Below, in pieces: positions 24,687 through 31,515 of a DNA stretch of 49,535 nt. Origin of the DNA: an uncultured Helicobacteraceae bacterium (GTDB lineage Bacteria > Campylobacterota > Campylobacteria > Campylobacterales > UBA6016); assembly GCA_937973585.1 (NCBI GenBank), contig CALJKN010000130.1, positions 1 through 49,535 of the forward strand, read 5' to 3'. The notes beneath the pieces were generated by a model. The model did not search any database and was not told where the DNA came from. It worked only from the letters and a program-made list of their open reading frames with translations. Each line of letters starts with the position of its first letter. Position 1 is the stretch's first letter. The position numbers were made by a program, and so were the translations under genes.

Positions 24687-24812
24687 GCGGCAATTATAGC
24701 GGCCTTTTTGTTAACGGGTTGCGGGTTTAAAGCCGATCCGGTCTACAAAAAAGACGGTGTAAAAGTAGATTATAATGCGACAGAGTCGAATGTTACAAAG
24801 AGCCTTCCTTGA
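24657..24812 (+). CDS. 51-residue putative lipoprotein
   Basis: This is a short lipoprotein precursor: MFKKFVSVFHAAIIAAFLLT then G-C, a clear lipobox LLTGC with the acylated Cys at residue 22. The mature peptide has only ~30 residues (GFKADPVYKKDGVKVDYN...). It is comparable in style to LptM/YifL-type micro-lipoproteins, though homology is not shown. Its stop overlaps the TTG start of nadB (TTGA), which supports real translation. The family and function are unknown to me. Confidence 0.75.
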   Translation: MFKKFVSVFHAAIIAAFLLTGCGFKADPVYKKDGVKVDYNATESNVTKSLP

Positions 24813-26248
24813 TAGATGTGTTGATTGTCGGAGCCGGTGTTGCCGGCTTGTATGCGGCGCTTAGTCTCCCTAAAAACCTAAATGTCCTAATCTTGGCAAA
24901 AAGCGATCCGGCAAGCTCAAATACATATTGGGCGCAGGGCGGGGTGGCTGTTAGCAGGGATGAGTTTGACGTGGAGCTGCATATCAAGGATACAATGAGT
25001 GCCGGAGCGGGATTGTGCGACAAAGCGGCAGTCGCTACTCTTTGTAAAAATAGTATGAGGGAGATTCAAAACCTCATAGATATGGGGATGGAGTTTGACA
25101 AAGGGGGCAGTGGCGAGCTTTTATTTACAAAAGAGGCGGCACATTCTGCCTCTAGGATATTACATGCCGACGGCGATGCTACCGGTAAAAAACTGTTTGA
25201 GTTTTTAATCGGCAAATGCCCTTTTGAGCTTGCCGACCATACGGTAGTCGTCGGCCTTTTGGTTGATGACGGGGTATGTTACGGCGTGACGGTTTTGACA
25301 AAAGATGAAAAGATAGAGAACATCTATGCTAAAAAAGTCATTATAGCCAGCGGCGGTGTCGGCTCATTGTACAAATACAGCACAAATGACACCTCTATTT
25401 CGGCCGATTTGCACGGGATGGTTTTGGAGGGCGGCGGTGTGTTGCAGGATATGGAGATGATGCAGTTTCATCCGACCGTGTATCATGACCCCAGATTTGC
25501 CAGAAAAGTACTGCTGACAGAGGCTCTTAGGGGTGAAGGGGCATATGTCGTAGATGAAGCGGGCAATAGATTTTTGTTTGATTACGATGATAGGGGTGAG
25601 CTTGCTCCAAGAGATATTCTCTCCCGTGCAATAGTGGAGCACACGGCAAACGGTATACACAAGGCTTATTTGTCTTTTGAGCCTTTTAGCGAAGAGTTTT
25701 TTTCGGCCAGATTTCCAAATATCTATCAAAATATGAAAAGTCTCGGGTTTAATCTCCCAAAAGACAAAGTTCCGATATATCCTGCTTTTCACTACTCTAT
25801 AGGGGGGATAAAATCCGATTTGGAGGCAAAAGCGGAAAATATTAAAAACCTATACGTCATAGGAGAGGCCGCCTCAAACAGGGTTCACGGGGCAAACCGT
25901 TTGGCTAGTAATTCACTACTTGAGGGATTGGTATTTGGACGGATAGCCGCAGAGTCGATAGAGGGTTCATTTATGGAGACGGCAAAAAAAGAGTTTGTGG
26001 CGATAGACGAGCCTCTGTTTAAAGAGGGGGATACGTTATTAAAAGGGGCGCTAAGGGCTTTGATGTGGGAGGATATGGGGATAAAAAGAACTCTCGCAAA
26101 GCTGCAATCGGCAGATGACAAACTCTCTGAGATGCTCTCCAAAAAACCGGGTCGCATGGCAAGGCTCAGGCTGACCGTCGCACAAAATATGGTTCAAAGC
26201 GCCATGAATAGAAAAGAGTCTCTCGGGGCTCATCATATAGAGATCTAA
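24809..26248 (+). CDS. nadB: L-aspartate oxidase
   Basis: This 479-residue flavoenzyme oxidises aspartate to iminoaspartate in de novo NAD synthesis. The Rossmann FAD site VLIVGAGVAGLYAALSL is at the N-terminus. AQGGVAVSRDEFD, QFHPTVYH, LTEALRGEGAYVVDEAGNRF and HGANRLASNSLLEGLVFGRIAA are the fumarate-reductase/NadB motifs. The start is TTG at 24809. nadA and nadC are not adjacent, so the enzyme acts with genes elsewhere. Confidence 0.95.
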   Translation: MIDVLIVGAGVAGLYAALSLPKNLNVLILAKSDPASSNTYWAQGGVAVSRDEFDVELHIKDTMSAGAGLCDKAAVATLCKNSMREIQNLIDMGMEFDKGGSGELLFTKEAAHSASRILHADGDATGKKLFEFLIGKCPFELADHTVVVGLLVDDGVCYGVTVLTKDEKIENIYAKKVIIASGGVGSLYKYSTNDTSISADLHGMVLEGGGVLQDMEMMQFHPTVYHDPRFARKVLLTEALRGEGAYVVDEAGNRFLFDYDDRGELAPRDILSRAIVEHTANGIHKAYLSFEPFSEEFFSARFPNIYQNMKSLGFNLPKDKVPIYPAFHYSIGGIKSDLEAKAENIKNLYVIGEAASNRVHGANRLASNSLLEGLVFGRIAAESIEGSFMETAKKEFVAIDEPLFKEGDTLLKGALRALMWEDMGIKRTLAKLQSADDKLSEMLSKKPGRMARLRLTVAQNMVQSAMNRKESLGAHHIEI

Positions 26249-26260
26249 GGTGTTTATACC

Positions 26261-26749
26261 CTAGTTGTTTTGCCAGATACTCTTTGAGAGGATTTCATTT
26301 TGGGCTCTGAATCTTTTGATGACCGTCTCTAGCATTTTGATTGCTATAGACGGTTCCGTCTGTATAACGGTGTAGAAATTTTTGTTGTCTATTTCAAGCA
26401 GTTTGCAGTCTGTAACGGTTGTGATTGTAGCCGTTCTGGGCAGTCCGTCAACCATCGACATCTCCCCAAAAAATTGTCCACTCTCTATTTGTGCCACCTC
26501 TGTTCCCCCTACTGTTACCTTGACCGTACCCTCCAATACAAAATACATCTCTTTAGATATATCCCCCTCTTTTAAAAGGACTGTATTTGGCGCTTTCCAT
26601 ACGACAAAACCATAGTCGGCTAGCTTTTTGGAGTTTATCTCCGATTCAGAGCCCTCCCATGTCAGTCTTGCCTTTTTGATAGGAATCTTCGGCGTATCTA
26701 GTGCCTCCCTGAGATACTCTATTTGAGATGTTGTAAAAGAGCAGAACAT
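26261..26749 (-). CDS. cyclic-nucleotide-binding-domain protein
   Basis: This 162-residue single-domain protein has the cNMP-binding beta-roll KEGDISKEMYFVLEGTVKV, SGQFFGEMSMVDGLPRTATI (the phosphate-binding cassette G-E-x7-R-x-A form) and a helical end. There is no HTH, so it is not a complete Crp/Fnr regulator. Such proteins usually act through protein contacts. It is 3 bases from the hypothetical gene upstream, probably one operon. Confidence 0.82.
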   Translation of the reverse strand: MFCSFTTSQIEYLREALDTPKIPIKKARLTWEGSESEINSKKLADYGFVVWKAPNTVLLKEGDISKEMYFVLEGTVKVTVGGTEVAQIESGQFFGEMSMVDGLPRTATITTVTDCKLLEIDNKNFYTVIQTEPSIAIKMLETVIKRFRAQNEILSKSIWQNN

Positions 26750-26752
26750 TAT

Positions 26753-27391
26753 TTACCTCACGACTTTAAGCGCATCTTTTAGGTATGCGGAGCGCTCTTC
26801 TTTTTGGGTTTGACCCATATCCATGGTTCGTATGTAGTATTTGATAAGTGTTGTCGAGTCGTAGTATCCGTCTATCATTGAGTCTTCAAAAAACGCTTTT
26901 ATTTTATCGCTTTTGGATGCCTCGTACCAAAAAAGCTTGTCGAGCAAAAACATTTTTGAATTAGCTAAAGATAAAAGCTTTTTTGATATTTCGTCTCTTT
27001 TTTTGGTAAATTCCGCATGAAAAAGAGATGATATATCTTTTTTATCTTGTGTTGTTAGGTGTAGTAGTTTTGTATCGCCCAAAAAGCTATTTTCACATAT
27101 TTGGCTGACTAGGGTATTTTTCATCGCAAATTTCGCCTGAAAATCAAATAGGCTCAATATATCCTGATAGAGCATATTAAACGTCTGGCTAAAAGCCGAG
27201 ATGTCTATATCTTTTAGGTGTCTTGTTGCGGTGGAGAAAAATCTTTTTAGCTTTGAGTAATCCTGTGAGGTTATGTCTATTCCGATTTTTTTACAAAAAT
27301 CTTCCTCAAACGCTATAATCTCCGATGCGTCTTTAAAATACCCATCCAAAAAAGTCCCGATGTATTGTAAAAAATCGTTTTTTGTCGTCAT
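26753..27391 (-). CDS. hypothetical protein
   Basis: This 212-residue soluble protein is predicted mostly helical, without signal peptide or membrane segments. It is rich in Phe, Lys and Asp (FLQYIGTFLDGYFKDASEII, YDSTTLIKYYIRTMDMGQTQ). I do not recognise the family. It sits between the cNMP-binding protein (3 bases away) and the ketoacyl-synthase-like gene, all on one strand, which suggests a shared transcript. Confidence 0.65.
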   Translation of the reverse strand: MTTKNDFLQYIGTFLDGYFKDASEIIAFEEDFCKKIGIDITSQDYSKLKRFFSTATRHLKDIDISAFSQTFNMLYQDILSLFDFQAKFAMKNTLVSQICENSFLGDTKLLHLTTQDKKDISSLFHAEFTKKRDEISKKLLSLANSKMFLLDKLFWYEASKSDKIKAFFEDSMIDGYYDSTTLIKYYIRTMDMGQTQKEERSAYLKDALKVVR

Positions 27392-27427
27392 ATTTCTATT
27401 TTAGCACCGGAAACTTAATAAATACGG

Positions 27428-28390
27428 CTACGCTTTTTTAACGATTGCCGAACACCATTTGTCGTTTATGCTATCGTAACCGTTTACAATTACGGAGCTA
27501 AAATTTTTAAATTTACTTCCGTAAGCCAGAGTCGCTTCTATACTAAATCCGTGCTCAAGTCCGGTATCCGAGTGGATTATCCCATCGGTCAGTCCTACGG
27601 TGGCCATACATATACCCTCTAAAAAAGAGTTTTTCTCCGAATATCCAAGAGCCCCTTTTGAGGATGTGAGGGTAATTGATTGTCCGAATATTTCGGCTAT
27701 AGCCTCTACCTCGACCCTGTCCGCTTGCACCGAGGCGTTAGAGCCTCCCTCTATAAAGCCTATCGAATTTATGTTTACACCGGTTTGTCGAATGGTTTTT
27801 TGTATGGTTTCAATCGGATTGGAGGCGATTGAAACCCCCTCCAGAGCGTATTCTCCGGATTCTGTAGAGAGGAGTATGGCGCATACGGAGTTTGAGGAGT
27901 TGATTCCGTCCGATTCCACGTCATAAGGTTTGCATACCGTATGTGAGTATTTGCCGTAGGATACGAGTGTTTTTATCTGCCCAAAGTCGATATTTCCGAT
28001 CCCTGCCACTAGCACGGCTTTTGTTTGATTTGAAATGATGGCCTTTGAAGCTTCGTCTATTGCCTCTATATCGCTTGTAAAAAATGATATAGACCCATCT
28101 ATATTTTGGGTTTTAATTTTTGCTATAACTCCGTTTTTTTGGTCATCGTCGATACAGACGAATATTTTTGCACCGATTGAGTTTGCTTTTTTGAGTATTT
28201 CCGAGTTTATAAATGCCGATACTCCGTCGGTTTGTATGTCGGCAACATACAGATACTCATCGCCAAGCGGCAGGTTTTCAGATTTTTTAAACATACATTT
28301 TTTATTTAGTATTGTTTCAAATGCCTCTTCGGGGTTCTCTCCGGCACATGAGAGGATCATCGTATCTAGTATTGTGATTTTTTGTTCCAT
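27428..28390 (-). CDS. degenerate beta-ketoacyl-synthase-like protein
   Basis: This 320-residue protein has thiolase-fold KAS features in order. TKAVLVAGIGNID stands where 'advmiAGGae' is expected, KPYDVESDGINSSNSVCAILL for 'rPFD..rdGfv.gEGag.lvLe', and EVEAIAEIFGQSITLTSSKGALGYS for 'D..Et.ai...fG......stKs..GH'. All catalytic positions look lost. The nucleophile Cys region (TACATG) aligns with FTSDIEA, the first His (AHGT) with EGGS, and the second His (GH) with GY; only the Lys remains. A non-catalytic chain-length-factor-like or regulatory role is possible. The family average is ~410 residues, so it is also short. Confidence 0.65.
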   Translation of the reverse strand: MEQKITILDTMILSCAGENPEEAFETILNKKCMFKKSENLPLGDEYLYVADIQTDGVSAFINSEILKKANSIGAKIFVCIDDDQKNGVIAKIKTQNIDGSISFFTSDIEAIDEASKAIISNQTKAVLVAGIGNIDFGQIKTLVSYGKYSHTVCKPYDVESDGINSSNSVCAILLSTESGEYALEGVSIASNPIETIQKTIRQTGVNINSIGFIEGGSNASVQADRVEVEAIAEIFGQSITLTSSKGALGYSEKNSFLEGICMATVGLTDGIIHSDTGLEHGFSIEATLAYGSKFKNFSSVIVNGYDSINDKWCSAIVKKA

Positions 28391-28448
28391 ATTCGGTTCC
28401 GTATGTGTTTTTTGGGCGATTATATGGAAAAAAGTTTTAACCGAGTGG

Positions 28449-28454
28449 TATAAT
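28449..28454 (+). promoter_or_regulatory. -10 box of htrA
   Basis: TATAAT 46 bases upstream of the htrA ATG, in the intergenic region shared with the divergent ketoacyl-synthase-like gene. No good -35 is visible. ACCGAGGGAAAC serves as ribosome site. Confidence 0.55.
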
Positions 28455-28500
28455 AGGGTTTATTTGCAAACATTAAATCTAAAACCGAGGGAAACTGAAT

Positions 28501-29964
28501 ATGTCAAGATTTAAAGCTACCGTATCTTCTATTGCCGCTGCCGCTCTACTGGCCGGAGGGATTAGTATATTTGCCGTAAACGCTTCTGCAATAACATTTA
28601 AAGAGACAAACTCGCAAGAGCTAAAAAGAAAAATGCCGGAGGGAGAAGGGGTTCTTCTATCTTACTACGATGCAGTCAAAGATGCAAAAAAAAGCGTCGT
28701 AAACATCTTTACCCAAAAAACCGTCAAACAGGCGGCGCAGGTAAACCCTTTTATGAACGATCCGTTTTTTAGGGAGTTTTTTGGCAAAGGTTTCGGTGAA
28801 GCTATGCCAAAAGAGAGGGTCGAGAGATCACTAGGTTCCGGTGTCATAGTCAGTCCTGACGGATATATCATCACAAATAACCATGTTATAGCAAATGCCG
28901 ATACCGTGATGGTACTTTTAGCCGAGGAGAAAAAAGAGTATAAGGCGAAAGTGATAGGAACCGACCCGAAAACAGATTTGGCCGTTATAAAGATAGAGGC
29001 AAAAGAGCTAACCCCTATATCGTTTGCGGATTCGGCAAAAGTGAGGGAGGGGGATGTCGTTTTTGCAATAGGAAACCCGTTTGGGATAGGTGAGACTATC
29101 ACTCAGGGTATAGTATCAGCTCTAAACAAAACAGGTATCGGCATAAACGAGTATGAAAACTTTATTCAGACGGATGCGCCGATAAATCCTGGAAATTCCG
29201 GCGGCGCACTTATAGATAGTAGAGGTGGATTGATAGGGATTAATACGGCCATCATCTCCCCTACAGGACAAAACAACGGGATAGGGTTTGCAATCCCTGC
29301 AAACATGGCCAAAAAAATAGCCAAAACTCTAATTGAAAAAGGGAAAATAGAGAGAGGTTTTATCGGTATTACGATGAGGGATCTTGACGCTCAGGCCAGA
29401 AAATTCTACGGCAGAGACGGTGGAACCGTAGTGATGGATGTCGTAAAAGGGTCTCCGGCCGAAAAAGGTGGGATAAAAAGAGGTGATCTCATATATTCGG
29501 CTAACGGCAAAGATATCGACGGCTCGTCGGCTCTCAAAAACGTAGTAGGCAGTATGGAGCCGGGAAGTGAGCTAAAGCTCGGTGTTTTAAGGGATAAAAA
29601 AAATATAACGGTAACCGTAAAACTTGACAAACAATCAATTGGGGTAGTAGCGGCAGCCAAAGCCGGAACCGGATTCGAGATTTTCGAGGGGGCAAGCGCT
29701 ACCGACATAGATGACGGTGTAAAGAAAAAATACGGTATCCCGAACGGTGTAAAAGGGGTTGTACTTACATCGGTCAAAGATGGAACGTTTGCCCAAAAAA
29801 TCGGCGTTATGGAGGGCGATATAATCATTCAGATAGAAAATAGCGAAATCTCGTCTATGTCCGATCTTAGTAATTATATATCCCAAAACGGCGGAGTCAA
29901 GGGTAAAAGGATGTTTGTTAATAGAAGAGGGAATATTTTTATGTTGATCGCAAGCGAAAACTAA
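28501..29964 (+). CDS. htrA: HtrA/DegP periplasmic serine protease-chaperone
   Basis: This 487-residue protein has an N-terminal export signal ending about residue 30 (ALLAGGISIFAVNASA). The trypsin-like domain has the triad His128 (ITNNHVIA), Asp159 (PKTDLAVIK) and Ser233 (PINPGNSGGAL). Two PDZ domains follow (~290-380 and ~400-485; GSPAEKGGIKRGDLIYSANG and GTFAQKIGVMEGDIIIQIEN). It degrades or refolds damaged envelope proteins. Length is normal. Confidence 0.95.
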   Translation: MSRFKATVSSIAAAALLAGGISIFAVNASAITFKETNSQELKRKMPEGEGVLLSYYDAVKDAKKSVVNIFTQKTVKQAAQVNPFMNDPFFREFFGKGFGEAMPKERVERSLGSGVIVSPDGYIITNNHVIANADTVMVLLAEEKKEYKAKVIGTDPKTDLAVIKIEAKELTPISFADSAKVREGDVVFAIGNPFGIGETITQGIVSALNKTGIGINEYENFIQTDAPINPGNSGGALIDSRGGLIGINTAIISPTGQNNGIGFAIPANMAKKIAKTLIEKGKIERGFIGITMRDLDAQARKFYGRDGGTVVMDVVKGSPAEKGGIKRGDLIYSANGKDIDGSSALKNVVGSMEPGSELKLGVLRDKKNITVTVKLDKQSIGVVAAAKAGTGFEIFEGASATDIDDGVKKKYGIPNGVKGVVLTSVKDGTFAQKIGVMEGDIIIQIENSEISSMSDLSNYISQNGGVKGKRMFVNRRGNIFMLIASEN

Positions 29965-29990
29965 AAAAATCATACTAATTTTATAAACTT

Positions 29991-30012
29991 ACTTGACTTT
30001 TATTTTTCAAGT
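29991..30012. promoter_or_regulatory. inverted repeat over the -35, candidate Rrf2 operator
   Basis: ACTTGA (29991-29996), 10 bases, then TCAAGT (30007-30012). It overlaps the -35 and spacer of the promoter upstream of the Rrf2 gene. Autoregulation by that protein is inferred. Confidence 0.45.
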
Positions 30013-30021
30013 GTGTATAAT
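29993..30021 (+). promoter_or_regulatory. sigma70 promoter of the rrf2-cysK-metY operon
   Basis: TTGACT (29993-29998), a 17-base spacer and TATAAT (30016-30021). A start near 30028 would give a leader of ~120 nt containing the structured repeat at 30053-30116. Confidence 0.75.
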
Positions 30022-30052
30022 TCAACCAACAAATAAGTAGATTCCAAAAAAT

Positions 30053-30116
30053 AGCCGCTAGCGGCGTGAGCCGTCTGCTGAAGACCTAATTATTGGAGCT
30101 TTGCTTCAATAATTAG
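30053..30116 (+). promoter_or_regulatory. structured leader RNA element, copy 1
   Basis: A 38-nt core (30053-30090) is 37/38 identical to 45084-45121. GCCG (30054-30057), CGGC (30062-30065) and GCCG (30070-30073) allow two exclusive hairpins; the second closes a GTGA (GNRA) loop. GTCT-GCTGA-AGAC follows (30073-30085). Then comes a 14-bp hairpin (30086-30099 with 30103-30116, loop TTT, one G-T pair). It ends 33 nt before the rrf2 ATG. Confidence 0.65.
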
Positions 30117-30149
30117 ATATATATTAAATAAAAAAACGGAGAAGCATAA

Positions 30150-30563
30150 ATGGCAGGAATATCTACGAAAGGGATTTACGGGCTTGCGGCAATGTATGAG
30201 CTTGGAAATAACTACGGTAAATCCCATATGCAGATAAAAGAGATAGCCGCCAATCTCTCTATACCGCAAAATTATTTGGAGCAACTACTGGCAACCCTCA
30301 GAAAATCAGGGCTGGTTGAGAGTATCAGAGGGGCAGGGGGAGGATATAGACTCTCCAAAGAGCCGGAAGGGATAATGTGTAGCGATATTTTGGAGGCTTT
30401 GGAAGGGACTATATGTCAGGTGGAGAATCCGCTCAAAAATGAGGCTATGAATCTGTTTTGGAGCGAATCTTCGGCAAAAATCAGAGAGGTGTTTGAGATC
30501 ACCCTAAAAGAGCTGTGTGCATACGATGAAAAAACAGCTCAAAATTTCGTTTATTATATTTAA
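30150..30563 (+). CDS. Rrf2-family transcriptional regulator
   Basis: This 137-residue winged-helix regulator begins with ISTKGIYGLAAMYELG. MQIKEIAANLSIPQNYLEQLL is the recognition region and GLVESIRGAGGGYRLSKEPEGI the wing, the usual 'S.RG..GGy.La' Rrf2 signature. The Cys residues (MCSD, TICQ, ELCA) do not follow the IscR Fe-S spacing, so it is closer to CymR, which controls cysteine metabolism. It directly precedes cysK and metY, which supports that role. The likely effector is the cysteine synthase complex or O-acetylserine (inference). Confidence 0.9.
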   Translation: MAGISTKGIYGLAAMYELGNNYGKSHMQIKEIAANLSIPQNYLEQLLATLRKSGLVESIRGAGGGYRLSKEPEGIMCSDILEALEGTICQVENPLKNEAMNLFWSESSAKIREVFEITLKELCAYDEKTAQNFVYYI

Positions 30564-30575
30564 AAGGAGGTCTCC

Positions 30576-31496
30576 TTGAAAGTAGCAAATAATATTGAGG
30601 AGCTGATAGGGCATACCCCTATCGTCAAGCTCTCGAAAGCCTCGAAAGATAGCGGTGCGGTAATATACGGAAAATGCGAATTTATGAATCCGAACGGTTC
30701 CGTAAAAGATAGAATAGGTGTAAACCTAATAAATGACGGGATCAAAAGAGGTCTTATTAAAGAGGGGACTGTAATTATCGAACCCACAAGCGGCAATACC
30801 GGAATAGCACTAGCTAGCGTGTGTGCCGTAAAGGGGTTGAAGCTGATTTTGACTATGCCCTCTTCGATGAGCGTAGAGAGGCAAAAGCTGCTAAAAGCAT
30901 ACGGAGCCGAGATAGTTTTGACCCCTGCCGAAAAAGGGATGCGTGGGGCGGTAGAGGAGGCCGACAGGCTCTCAAAAGAGTACTCTAACAGCTTTATTCC
31001 GCAACAGTTTGAAAACGGTGCGAATCCGGCTATCCACAAGGTCACGACCGCCCTTGAGATTATCGAGGCGATGGGCGGCAAAATAGACGTATTCGTAGCG
31101 GCGGTAGGGACGGGCGGTACGCTTACCGGTGTCGGAGAGGTTTTAAAACAAAAAATACCCGGTATCAAAGTAATAGCCGTAGAGCCAAAAGACTCTCCCG
31201 TGCTATCGGGAGGCTCACCGGCACCCCACAAGATTCAAGGTATCGGGGCGGGGTTTGTCCCGAAAGTGCTAAACAAAGAGGTTTACGATGAGATTATTAC
31301 CGTCTCAAATGAAGATGCTTTTGCAACCAGCAGGGAGATAGCCAGAAATGACGGGATACTGGTCGGCATATCGGCCGGAGCGAATGTATGGGCGGCAAAA
31401 AAGATAGGACAAAGGCCTGAGTATCAAGGTAAAACGGTGTTAACGGTCTTGTGCGATACCGGCGAAAGATACCTAAGCACTACGCTATTTGAATAA
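30576..31496 (+). CDS. cysK: cysteine synthase A
   Basis: This 306-residue PLP enzyme makes cysteine from O-acetylserine and sulfide. GHTPIVKLS opens the fold. The PLP lysine is in NPNGSVKDRIGVN (Lys44), with PTSGNTGIALA, VAAVGTGGTLTGVG (PLP phosphate loop) and GISAGANVWAA. The start is TTG at 30576, 6 bases after a strong AAGGAGG. It is 12 bases after the rrf2 gene, hence the same operon. In CymR-type control CysK is also the regulator's partner. Confidence 0.96.
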   Translation: MKVANNIEELIGHTPIVKLSKASKDSGAVIYGKCEFMNPNGSVKDRIGVNLINDGIKRGLIKEGTVIIEPTSGNTGIALASVCAVKGLKLILTMPSSMSVERQKLLKAYGAEIVLTPAEKGMRGAVEEADRLSKEYSNSFIPQQFENGANPAIHKVTTALEIIEAMGGKIDVFVAAVGTGGTLTGVGEVLKQKIPGIKVIAVEPKDSPVLSGGSPAPHKIQGIGAGFVPKVLNKEVYDEIITVSNEDAFATSREIARNDGILVGISAGANVWAAKKIGQRPEYQGKTVLTVLCDTGERYLSTTLFE

Positions 31497-31515
31497 AACA
31501 AGGAGACATTATATT

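Noticed and set aside
27600..28514. Plus-strand frames of 108 and 159 codons opposite the ketoacyl-synthase-like gene
   Set aside because: They mirror the minus-strand gene, are serine/isoleucine-rich and have no recognisable domains. The minus-strand protein shows clear family order.
30053..30116. Match of the repeated leader to a known riboswitch or to a hammerhead ribozyme
   Set aside because: The core lacks the consensus of TPP, SAM, FMN, cobalamin, glycine, fluoride or ZTP elements as I know them. The hammerhead idea fails because the sequence is CTGCTGA rather than CTGATGA and there is no matching GAAA/cleavage-site arrangement.
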